Origin: Campylobacter concisus UNSWCS
GTDB taxonomy: Bacteria > Campylobacterota > Campylobacteria > Campylobacterales > Campylobacteraceae
Assembly (NCBI RefSeq): GCF_000466685.1
Contig: NZ_ANNG01000006.1
Span: 87,598 to 151,597 of the forward strand
Direction of reading: 5' to 3'
Length of the DNA stretch: 64,000 nt
Position numbers and translations under genes: made by a program. Shown piece by piece: positions 1-9,221 of this stretch. Below the pieces are notes generated by a model. It ran no database searches and had not been told where the DNA came from. It saw only the letters and a program-made list of their open reading frames with translations. The number at the start of each line of letters is the position of its first letter. Position 1 is the stretch's first letter.

Positions 1-497
1 CCTCTGCTGCTAGCTCGATCGCTTGTGCTACGTCTCTCGCGCGGCTTGTCGCTAAAGCTTCTCTCTCTACTTCTTGGAGCGTATTCTTTCTCTTCAGCTG
101 GCTTTTTTACCACTAGATCAGAGCTGATCTCGATAATCGTATGGACATTTCCACGTGGGTTAAAGTCGCCAACTATCTTCATAAATTTAGGCTCAAGCTT
201 TTTTTCTAAAACAGAGTAAATTTCATTTATACTATCTTCGTGGCTGATGTTGCGGTTCATAAAGCTATTTATATAAAGCTTTATCGCTTTTAGCTCGACA
301 ACTAGCTTATTTGGGATATACTCAAGGTATATGGTCGCAAAGTCAGGATAACCAGAGCGAGGGCAAAGGCAGCAAAACTCAGGCAGAGTAATCTTTATGA
401 CATAGTCCCTTGTTTGCTTATTTTCCCAGACCTCAAGGTCACTCTCTACGTCAAATTCTTTTAAAATTTTCTCGCCATACTTCATCTCTTCGCTCAT
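1..497 (-). CDS. queF: NADPH-dependent 7-cyano-7-deazaguanine reductase (partial, 3' end off window)
   Basis: Reduces preQ0 to preQ1 in queuosine tRNA modification (cytoplasm). The start at 497 follows an AAGGATAAAAA ribosome site and gives MSEEMKYGEKIL. The nucleophile region EFCCLCPRSGYPDF and the QueF signature ELKAIKLYINSF are both visible, as in the short single-domain (type I) family. The conserved core ends near residue 128 (EISSDLVVKK). The frame then stays open to the window edge, residue 165, through an Arg/Ser-rich, charged, probably disordered tail (RSRERSFSDKPRERRS). That tail is longer than I expect for the roughly 127-residue campylobacter enzyme. The gene follows gyrB with a 17-base gap and is probably co-transcribed with it. 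The stop codon is outside the window. Confidence 0.9.
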   Translation of the reverse strand, partial: MSEEMKYGEKILKEFDVESDLEVWENKQTRDYVIKITLPEFCCLCPRSGYPDFATIYLEYIPNKLVVELKAIKLYINSFMNRNISHEDSINEIYSVLEKKLEPKFMKIVGDFNPRGNVHTIIEISSDLVVKKPAEEKEYAPRSRERSFSDKPRERRSTSDRASSR

Positions 498-514
498 TTT
501 TTATCCTTTATATT

Positions 515-2836
<2,322 letters not shown>

Positions 2837-2841
2837 TTAAC

Positions 2842-3909
2842 TTATATATTTAATGGACTTATAACCGTTAAAAGCTCTTTTGAGCTAACAACGAAAGGTA
2901 AATTTTTATCTTTAAATCCAAACTCAAATTTCTCATCTTCTATGCTTTGTAGGAAGTCTATTAAATTTCTATTTTTGACATTTATGCTGATATCTTCTTC
3001 AAGTCCAGTTTGAAACTCTATCATCGTTTTGGCTTCTGAGTTATCCTCTATGATGCTCTCAAATGTGATGCTCTCTTTTGAAAAAGTTATCTTCATCTGA
3101 TCGCTTAGCATCGAGATAGTCTTGATGCCCTCAACCATCTTATCTCTGCTTAGCTCAAATCTAATAGCGATATCTTTTGGTATAACACGCTCATAGTCAG
3201 GGAATTTACCATTTATCAGCTTTGTGAAAAACTCAAAATTTTGGCTTTGAGCGATGAGGACGTTTTCATCATAGTAAATTTCTATCTTGTCAAAAAATAG
3301 CTTTTGAATTTCATTTATCGCCTTTTTAGGGATGATTAGTGAAAATTCATTGCTCGCTTCATTTGCAAATTTAAATACAGCTAGCCTTTTTGTATCAGTA
3401 CCGACTATATTTATATAGTTTTGTTTTATATCTAGCAAAGCGCCATTTAGCTCAAATTTAGGGTTGTTGCTATCAATGCATGGCAAAATTTTCTTTAAGC
3501 TTCTGCCTAGCATTATGGCGTCTATGTTAAATTTAGCCTTGCCTTCTATCGTTGGAAACTCTGGGAAGTCTTCAAATTTATACATAGGAAGTTTGTATTT
3601 TGAGTTTTTTTGCTTGATGTAAAGATAGTTATTAACAGTTTCAAGCGTCACCTCTTCATCTTTTAGGCTTTTGATGATGTCAAGTAGCTTTTTGCCATTT
3701 GCAGTCGCATAGCCTTCATCAACGATCTTTGCGTTGCTTAGTTTATATGCTAGTCCTATCTCGTGATCAGTCGCTTTTATGTTTAAAACTCCATCTTTTG
3801 CAGAGATATAGATGTGAGAAGTGATAGCACTAAGATCTCTTTTTTCGAGATATGGATTAGTGTTTGTTACTATGCTCTCAAGCATGTTTTTGTTTATTAA
3901 AACCTTCAT
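2842..3909 (-). CDS. dnaN: DNA polymerase III beta subunit (sliding clamp)
   Basis: Ring-shaped processivity clamp for replicative polymerase. The 355-residue protein starts MKVLINKNMLESIV and ends with the hydrophobic ...VVSSKELLTVISPLNI tail usual for bacterial clamps. Three repeated beta-clamp domains fit the length. It lies between dnaA and gyrB, 152 bases from dnaA and 17 from gyrB, and is probably transcribed with gyrB. The start has a plausible AGGGAG site upstream. Confidence 0.97.
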   Translation of the reverse strand: MKVLINKNMLESIVTNTNPYLEKRDLSAITSHIYISAKDGVLNIKATDHEIGLAYKLSNAKIVDEGYATANGKKLLDIIKSLKDEEVTLETVNNYLYIKQKNSKYKLPMYKFEDFPEFPTIEGKAKFNIDAIMLGRSLKKILPCIDSNNPKFELNGALLDIKQNYINIVGTDTKRLAVFKFANEASNEFSLIIPKKAINEIQKLFFDKIEIYYDENVLIAQSQNFEFFTKLINGKFPDYERVIPKDIAIRFELSRDKMVEGIKTISMLSDQMKITFSKESITFESIIEDNSEAKTMIEFQTGLEEDISINVKNRNLIDFLQSIEDEKFEFGFKDKNLPFVVSSKELLTVISPLNI

Positions 3910-3954
3910 TAAATACTCCCTCTTATTTTTAATTTTCTTTTTGTTGTATTAGTT

Positions 3955-4046
3955 GGTAGCGTGAAAGTGTGAAAACCATCTTTTCTCACGCCAGCATCGT
4001 TATTTAAAATGTGAAAAGAATTTTTCATTTCTTCACATTTATTCAC
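3955..4046. promoter_or_regulatory. DnaA-box-like cluster between dnaN and dnaA
   Basis: The dnaA-dnaN gap carries several copies of a nine-base motif ending TTCAC on one strand or the other: GTGAAAGTG and GTGAAAACC at 3961-3977, GTGAAAAGA near 4011, TTTCTTCAC near 4028 and TTTATTCAC at 4038-4046. Epsilonproteobacterial DnaA boxes are known to resemble TTHTTCAC-type sequences. Bipartite origins flanking dnaA are known from Helicobacter. This may be the second half of such an origin, or an autoregulatory site. Function is inferred from sequence only. Confidence 0.5.
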
Positions 4047-4062
4047 GAATTTCATTATGTTT

Positions 4063-5373
4063 TTATCCTTTTGTTAAAATTTTGTTCTTTATCTCAGTCA
4101 CTCTGAGGTTGAAAATTTCGTTGCTCTCCATGAGCTCGTTTATCTTTTTTATATTGTGACTAACGGCGCTATGGTCTTTCATACCAAAATAGTTTGCTAT
4201 CTGAGGCATAGAGTTTGTAGTGAGCATCTTCGCAAGGTAGATGATGATGCGTCTAGCCTCGACGATATTTTGCACTCTTGACTTGCTTTTTATGTCGCTT
4301 GGCTTGATATTTAGCTCTTTGCTAACGATCTCTATAATGGTCTCTAAATTTATATTTTCATGCTTCTCTTTGATGAGATCTTTTAGCGTGTTTTTGGCAA
4401 ATTCAAGCGTTATCTCAACTCTCATCAAGCTTGCATAGGCGTTTAAATTTATTATAGCGCCCTCGATCTCGCGGATATTATCGCCCATATTTGTAGCGAT
4501 GTAGTCGATCACTTCTTTGTTTAGATAAATTTTGTCAAATTCACATTTTTTGATGATGATAGCTATCTTTGTATCAAGCTCAGGTGGTGTGATATCAGCC
4601 ATTATGCTTTGTTCAAACCTAGACTTTAGCCTCTCATCAAAGCCTTTTAGTATCTTTGCAGGGCGGTCTGAGGTCATGACGATCTGACCTTTTTTGGCGA
4701 TGAGCTCGTTAAAGGTGTTGAAAAACTCCTCTTGAATTTTATCGGTTTTTCCTAAAAACTGCACGTCGTCTATTAGTAAAACGTCGCAGTTTCGGTACTT
4801 TTCACGAAATTTAGTCATCGAGTGGCTATTTAGATGTGTGGTAAAATCGATCATAAACTGATCGCTCGTCACGCAGATGACGATCTTACCTTGATCTAGG
4901 CAGTAGTTGCCAACTGACTGAAGCAGGTGCGTCTTGCCAAGGCCAGTTGTGCCATAGATAAAAAGTGGGTTATAAAGTACGCCAGGCTTGTCCGCAACTG
5001 CTTTTGCGTTTAGAAATGCAAATTGATTTGAGTCGCCGCAGACAAAATTTTCAAATGTATATCCAGGGTTTAAAATGCTGCTTTGCGCCTTGATCTGCTT
5101 TACATTTACTTGGTTTTGCTTTATGTTTTTTAGCTTTGTTTGGCTAGTTATCTCGACCTCTGGCTTTTTGCCGGTTTTTACTTCGTAAAGGTAGGCTATC
5201 TTTTCTGCATATCTAGTTTTTATAAATTTAGCCATCAATTCACTCGTGGCGTTAAAAACTATAAAATCTTCGTTTGAAGCCTTTTCATTAAATTTTAATT
5301 GTTTGATGTAGCAGTCAAATTCATTAGCTGATATTTTTGTCTGTAAAAGCTCTAAAATCTCGTCTGCTAGCAA
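4063..5373 (-). CDS. dnaA: Chromosomal replication initiator protein
   Basis: AAA+ ATPase that opens the origin. Domain III has the Walker A GTTGLGKTHLLQ, Walker B LLIDDVQFL and the box VII-like RFEQSIMADI. Domain IV has the helix-turn-helix signature MKDHSAVSHNIKK that reads DnaA boxes. Length is 436 residues, typical of Campylobacter. The start is TTG (5373), seven bases after AAAAAGGG. The gene points away from ruvC, and the intervening 130 bases hold the likely origin. Confidence 0.97.
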   Translation of the reverse strand: MLADEILELLQTKISANEFDCYIKQLKFNEKASNEDFIVFNATSELMAKFIKTRYAEKIAYLYEVKTGKKPEVEITSQTKLKNIKQNQVNVKQIKAQSSILNPGYTFENFVCGDSNQFAFLNAKAVADKPGVLYNPLFIYGTTGLGKTHLLQSVGNYCLDQGKIVICVTSDQFMIDFTTHLNSHSMTKFREKYRNCDVLLIDDVQFLGKTDKIQEEFFNTFNELIAKKGQIVMTSDRPAKILKGFDERLKSRFEQSIMADITPPELDTKIAIIIKKCEFDKIYLNKEVIDYIATNMGDNIREIEGAIINLNAYASLMRVEITLEFAKNTLKDLIKEKHENINLETIIEIVSKELNIKPSDIKSKSRVQNIVEARRIIIYLAKMLTTNSMPQIANYFGMKDHSAVSHNIKKINELMESNEIFNLRVTEIKNKILTKG

Positions 5374-5501
5374 ATTTCAACCCTTTTTATTTAATGAATT
5401 TTATTAGCGATTTTATCTTAAATTTAATAAAATCTTTGTTAAACTCTGACAAACTTTTTCACGGCGTGAAAAAGTCGTGAAAAAGTATTGAAAAGATTGT
5501 G
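5374..5501. other. Probable replication origin (oriC)
   Basis: The divergent dnaA-ruvC gap has an AT-rich stretch (about 5387-5450) next to three exact DnaA-box-like 9-mers: CTTTTTCAC at 5454-5462, then GTGAAAAAG at 5466-5474 and again at 5477-5485, with a weaker TTGAAAAGA after that. The two direct copies are 11 bases apart, one helical turn, and the first is inverted relative to them. An AT-rich unwinding element beside phased DnaA boxes next to dnaA is the classical origin design. Both flanking genes are transcribed away from it. Confidence 0.75.
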
Positions 5502-5975
5502 ATGAAAATTTTAGGAATCGATCCAGGCACGAAAAATTGCGGTTACGCGATACTTGAAAAGAGCAAATTTAAAACTACTCTTCTTGAAGCTGGGCTTATA
5601 AAGATAAAGCCAAACACGCTTCAGTATCAGATCACAGAGCTTTGCGAGGGGCTTGACCTCATCTTTAAAAACCATAAATTTGATGAGGTCGCGATAGAGG
5701 ACATATTCTTTGCCTACAACCCAAAAACGGTCTTAAAGCTAGCTCAGTTTCGTGGGGCACTTAGTCTTAAAATTTTGCAGCTTCATGGGGACTTTGCCGA
5801 GTATACGCCACTTCAGGTGAAAAAGACGGTCACCGGCAAGGCAAAGGCTGACAAAGAGCAAGTGGCATTTATGGTTAAGAAAATTTTGGGCATAAACAAA
5901 GAGATAAAACCGCTTGACATCACCGATGCGATCGCGATCGCGCTAACTCACGCAAATAATTTAAGAATAAGCTAA
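5502..5975 (+). CDS. ruvC: Holliday junction resolvase RuvC
   Basis: Endonuclease that resolves Holliday junctions together with RuvAB. It begins [16 protein letters not shown], the RNase H-fold strand with the first catalytic Asp. The second acidic residue is in [20 protein letters not shown] and the C-terminal pair in [14 protein letters not shown]. Length is 157 residues, normal. GTG at 5499 directly precedes the ATG at 5502; I prefer the ATG. The gene abuts the DnaA-box array, as in other campylobacters where ruvC lies just across the origin from dnaA. Confidence 0.95.
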   Translation: MKILGIDPGTKNCGYAILEKSKFKTTLLEAGLIKIKPNTLQYQITELCEGLDLIFKNHKFDEVAIEDIFFAYNPKTVLKLAQFRGALSLKILQLHGDFAEYTPLQVKKTVTGKAKADKEQVAFMVKKILGINKEIKPLDITDAIAIALTHANNLRIS

Positions 5976-5991
5976 ATTTGATAGGAAAAAG

Positions 5992-6681
5992 ATGGCAATA
6001 CTAAAAGCTTTACTAATCGGCGATGTGAAAAACTATGGCTTGCAAAATGCAACTGATAAGTTAAATTTACCTTGGAGTTCGGCTATTTTTAAAGTAGCTC
6101 AAAATGGCGAAATTTTTGCAAATAAGCTTGGCTTTAAGGGCGATAGTGTCGCTGATACGAAGCATCACGGCGGCCCTGAAAAGGCAGTCTTTGCAAATTC
6201 GTTTGCAAACTATGCCGAGTGGGAGAAATTTTTAGGATTTAAAAATATGGCTTATGGGGCGATGGGGGAGAATTTATGCGTTGATGGGCTTGATGAGAGT
6301 AGCGTCTGCGTGGGTGATATCCACAAGGTTGGCTCGCTTGTGCTTCAAGTCTCGCAGCCTAGAAAGCCATGCTTTAAGCTCTCAAAAAGATGGGGTAACG
6401 AAAATTTAGCCACTCATATCTTTGAAACAGGCCTTACTGGCTGGTACTACCGAGTTCTTACGCCAGGCTCGTGCAAGGCGGGCGACGCGATAGAGGTTAT
6501 AGAGAGTGACCCAGTTCATATGAGCATTTTAGAGATAAATAGGCTCTTTTACGCGCCAAGTGAAAATTTAAATTTACTTGAGAAATTTAACGCCCTCACC
6601 ACTCTTACAAATGGCTGGCATGATGATATGAAAAGACGCATCGAGGGAATTTATAGCACCGAATTTATGAGAACACTATAA
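5992..6681 (+). CDS. MOSC domain-containing protein (YiiM-like)
   Basis: MOSC (molybdenum cofactor sulfurase C-terminal) fold; relatives such as YiiM reduce N-hydroxylated substrates with a Mo cofactor. Recognisable elements are KHHGGPEKAVFANSF, GAMGENLCVDGL, GDIHKVGSLVLQVSQPRKPC (the conserved Cys expected to bind the cofactor) and GWYYRVL. It is 229 residues, close to family length, with a clear AGGAAAAAG site before the ATG and only 16 bases after ruvC. The physiological substrate is not indicated by the neighbours. Confidence 0.88.
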   Translation: MAILKALLIGDVKNYGLQNATDKLNLPWSSAIFKVAQNGEIFANKLGFKGDSVADTKHHGGPEKAVFANSFANYAEWEKFLGFKNMAYGAMGENLCVDGLDESSVCVGDIHKVGSLVLQVSQPRKPCFKLSKRWGNENLATHIFETGLTGWYYRVLTPGSCKAGDAIEVIESDPVHMSILEINRLFYAPSENLNLLEKFNALTTLTNGWHDDMKRRIEGIYSTEFMRTL

Positions 6682-6830
6682 ACATTGTAAATTTTGTTTA
6701 TATAATTAAAGCAAACATTTATTTTAATATTAACCACTCAAATACTACTAGGCTCATGCAAATTTACGTGGGCCTTTAAATTTTTAAATCTTTTTTACGC
6801 TAAAATTACCAAAAATTTAAAGGAGAATAT

Positions 6831-7346
6831 ATGCCACTACTTGATAGTTTTTGCGTAGATCATGTGAAGATGAAAGCCCCAGGAGTTAGACTAGCAAAGA
6901 GTATGAAGACCCCAAAAGGCGATGATATCAGCGTTTTTGACTTGAGATTTTGCAAGCCAAATGAAGAAATTTTGCCAGAAAAGGGCACTCACACTTTAGA
7001 GCACCTATTTGCTGGCTTTATGAGAAATCATCTAAATGGCAACGGCGTGGAGATCATAGACATCTCGCCGATGGGTTGCAGGACTGGCTTTTATATGAGT
7101 GTGATCGGCACACCTAGTGAAGAAGCTGTAAAAAAGGCATGGCTTGCTTCAATGAAAGATATCTTAGAGGTCAAAGATCAAGATAAGATCCCAGAGCTAA
7201 ATAAATTTCAATGTGGCACTTACAAGATGCACTCACTTGATGAAGCGCACGCCATAGCAAGCAAAATTTTAGCACAAGGCCTAGTCATCATAAATAACGA
7301 AGAGATCAAACTTGACGTTGATGCTATGGGACTAAAAAAGCACTGA
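6831..7346 (+). CDS. luxS: S-ribosylhomocysteine lyase (autoinducer-2 synthase)
   Basis: Cleaves S-ribosylhomocysteine to homocysteine and the AI-2 precursor DPD in the activated methyl cycle. The metal-binding HXXEH motif is in [16 protein letters not shown], and the third ligand Cys is in [29 protein letters not shown] is also family-typical. At 171 residues it is full length. A strong AAAGGAG site precedes the ATG. The next gene starts one base after the stop. Confidence 0.98.
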   Translation: MPLLDSFCVDHVKMKAPGVRLAKSMKTPKGDDISVFDLRFCKPNEEILPEKGTHTLEHLFAGFMRNHLNGNGVEIIDISPMGCRTGFYMSVIGTPSEEAVKKAWLASMKDILEVKDQDKIPELNKFQCGTYKMHSLDEAHAIASKILAQGLVIINNEEIKLDVDAMGLKKH

Positions 7347-7347
7347 T

Positions 7348-8454
7348 TTGAAGCCAGCTAAACAAGAAAATCAAGCCTATCTAAAAGAGCAAATTTTAAC
7401 CTATCTTGGTAACAAACGCTCTCTTTTAGGCTTTATCGAGCGAGGCGTAAAATACGCAAAAGACGAGCTTAAAAAAGAGAAGCTTAGCTGCTGCGACCTC
7501 TTTAGCGGAAGCGGCGTGGTGGCTAGGTTTTTAAAACAAAATAGCGAATTTCTAGTCGCAAACGACTTGGAGCTTTATAGCTTCATCACAAACTCATGCT
7601 ACCTACAAAACGCCACAAATGAGCTAAGAGATGAGATAAATTTCTGGCAAAAAAAGCTTGAAAAAGAGATAAAAAAGAGCCTTTATGAGGGCTTTATAAC
7701 AAGGCTTTATGCCCCGCAAGATGATGAAAATATCGCTTTTGGCGAGCGGGTCTTTTACACAAGGAAAAATGCCAAATTCATTGACACCGCAAGAAGGCTC
7801 ATAGATGAGATGTTGCCAGAGGAGATGAGAAAATTTTTAATAGCTCCACTACTTTATAATGCAAGCGTGCATGCAAATACGAGTGGAATTTTTAAAGGTT
7901 TTCATAAAAATAAAGAGGGCATCGGTCAGTTTGGTGGCAGGGGGCAAAATGCCATCTCAAGGATCACTTCTGATATAAATTTGACTAAGCCTATTTTTTC
8001 AAATTTTAGCGTGCCATTTGAGGTCTATCAAAAGGACGCAAATTTACTGGCAAAAGAGCTTGATGGGCTTGATCTAGTCTATCTTGATCCGCCTTATAAT
8101 CAGCATCCATACGGCTCAAACTACTTCATGCTAAATCTCATCGCAAGCTATGAAGAGCCAAGTAAAATTTCAAAAGTCTCAGGCATCGCAAAGGACTGGA
8201 ACAGATCAGTTTTTAATAAAAAATCATCAGCAAGCGAGGCATTTTTCGAGCTGATAGCAAATTTAAAGGCGAAATTTGTGCTTATCTCGTTTAACTCAGA
8301 GGGCTTTATAAACCAAGATGAATTTGATAAAAACCTAAATAAAATGGGCAAAGTTCATCTACTGCGCCAAAAGTATAATGCCTACCGCGGCAGCAGAAAT
8401 TTAAAAGCTAGAAACATCCACGTAGACGAGCTTCTTTACGTTTTGAAAAAATAA
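7348..8454 (+). CDS. DNA adenine methylase (N6-adenine, D12 class)
   Basis: S-adenosylmethionine-dependent DNA N6-adenine methyltransferase. YLGNKRSLLGFIE at the N terminus and motif I DLFSGSG (about residue 50) form the SAM pocket. DPPYNQHPYGSNY (about residue 247) is catalytic motif IV. The start is TTG, one base after the luxS stop, so translation is probably coupled to luxS. No restriction endonuclease is adjacent, so it looks like a solitary regulatory or protective methylase. The recognition site cannot be deduced from sequence. Confidence 0.88.
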   Translation: MKPAKQENQAYLKEQILTYLGNKRSLLGFIERGVKYAKDELKKEKLSCCDLFSGSGVVARFLKQNSEFLVANDLELYSFITNSCYLQNATNELRDEINFWQKKLEKEIKKSLYEGFITRLYAPQDDENIAFGERVFYTRKNAKFIDTARRLIDEMLPEEMRKFLIAPLLYNASVHANTSGIFKGFHKNKEGIGQFGGRGQNAISRITSDINLTKPIFSNFSVPFEVYQKDANLLAKELDGLDLVYLDPPYNQHPYGSNYFMLNLIASYEEPSKISKVSGIAKDWNRSVFNKKSSASEAFFELIANLKAKFVLISFNSEGFINQDEFDKNLNKMGKVHLLRQKYNAYRGSRNLKARNIHVDELLYVLKK

Positions 8455-8486
8455 ATTTAGCGCTCATTTTATCACTTCTAAATTTC

Positions 8487-8508
8487 ACTAACGTAATTGT
8501 TAGTTTTG
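8487..8508. terminator. Weak hairpin between methylase and thyX
   Basis: ACTAAC (8487-8492) and GTTAGT (8499-8504) can pair over a six-base loop and are followed by TTTTG on the plus strand. This may end the luxS-methylase transcript. The stem is only six pairs and overlaps the convergent thyX stop codon, so it is uncertain. Confidence 0.35.
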
Positions 8509-9129
8509 CTCATCCTCTGGCAAGCACTTCTCAAAGATAAATTTATGCTCATTTGGCAAGGCGTCGTAGATAGCATTTGCTAAATTTCTTATCTCCCAAA
8601 GGGCTGATTTTGAGCTTCTTAGAGAGATGAAATTTTGCAAGCTTCTAGCGTTTATGCTCCACGTAAGCTCTGTTTTATAGCACTCTGGCAAGCAGTATTT
8701 GACTATGTCTAGACTCTTTGTCGTTGTAGCTAAAATTTCACGTAAGTTTTCAAGCGCTCTAATGCTTGCGTTATCGACCATTTCGTCATTTGTTAGCACG
8801 ATAAATTTAGCCGCACGCTCAAACTGCCCTACTTCAAATTTCTCCTCTTTTTTTAGCTCTTTTAGCGTGTAGCGGGTTGATTTGACGCTTAGGCTTGCTA
8901 TGCGGTGGCGGGCTAGCTCTTGAAGTAGTGCGCGCGAGATGCCTTGGATGTAGAAGTTGTAGTAAAGATGCTCCAGCGTTGATGCGTGTTTAAATTTATT
9001 ACCCACCCTATCTATCAGCTCGACGTCTTTTTCACCACCATTGTCGCCTTTGTCAAAGCTTTGCCAGCATGTGCGGATCGCGTGAGAGCAGATATTTAGT
9101 GGAGTGTGATTTAGTAGTGTTACTTGCAT
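8500..9129 (-). CDS. thyX: Flavin-dependent thymidylate synthase
   Basis: Makes dTMP from dUMP with FAD, NADPH and methylenetetrahydrofolate, replacing ThyA. The ThyX signature RHR-x7-S is present as RHRIASLSVKSTRY, and WSINARSLQNFISLR supplies the second conserved block. I start at the internal ATG 9129 (MQVTLLNHTPLNICSHAIRTCW), which follows AAAGAGAAAAT and gives 209 residues. An upstream in-frame start at 9159 would add ten residues without a better ribosome site. Confidence 0.95.
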   Translation of the reverse strand: MQVTLLNHTPLNICSHAIRTCWQSFDKGDNGGEKDVELIDRVGNKFKHASTLEHLYYNFYIQGISRALLQELARHRIASLSVKSTRYTLKELKKEEKFEVGQFERAAKFIVLTNDEMVDNASIRALENLREILATTTKSLDIVKYCLPECYKTELTWSINARSLQNFISLRSSKSALWEIRNLANAIYDALPNEHKFIFEKCLPEDEQN

Positions 9130-9195
9130 ATTTTCTCTTTTTGTGAAATTTTTTAGCATTTTACAAAAAGAAGGCTGATTTTATTTGTAAATTTA

Positions 9196-9217
9196 AAAGG
9201 GAGCGAGCGCCCCCTTT
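9196..9217 (-). terminator. Hairpin terminator after the hook gene
   Basis: AAAGGGAGC (9196-9204) and GCCCCCTTT (9209-9217) pair with one mismatch over a four-base loop, five bases beyond the hook gene stop. On the minus strand a T-rich TTTTAAATTT follows, as expected for an intrinsic terminator. Confidence 0.7.
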
Positions 9218-9221
9218 ATGA

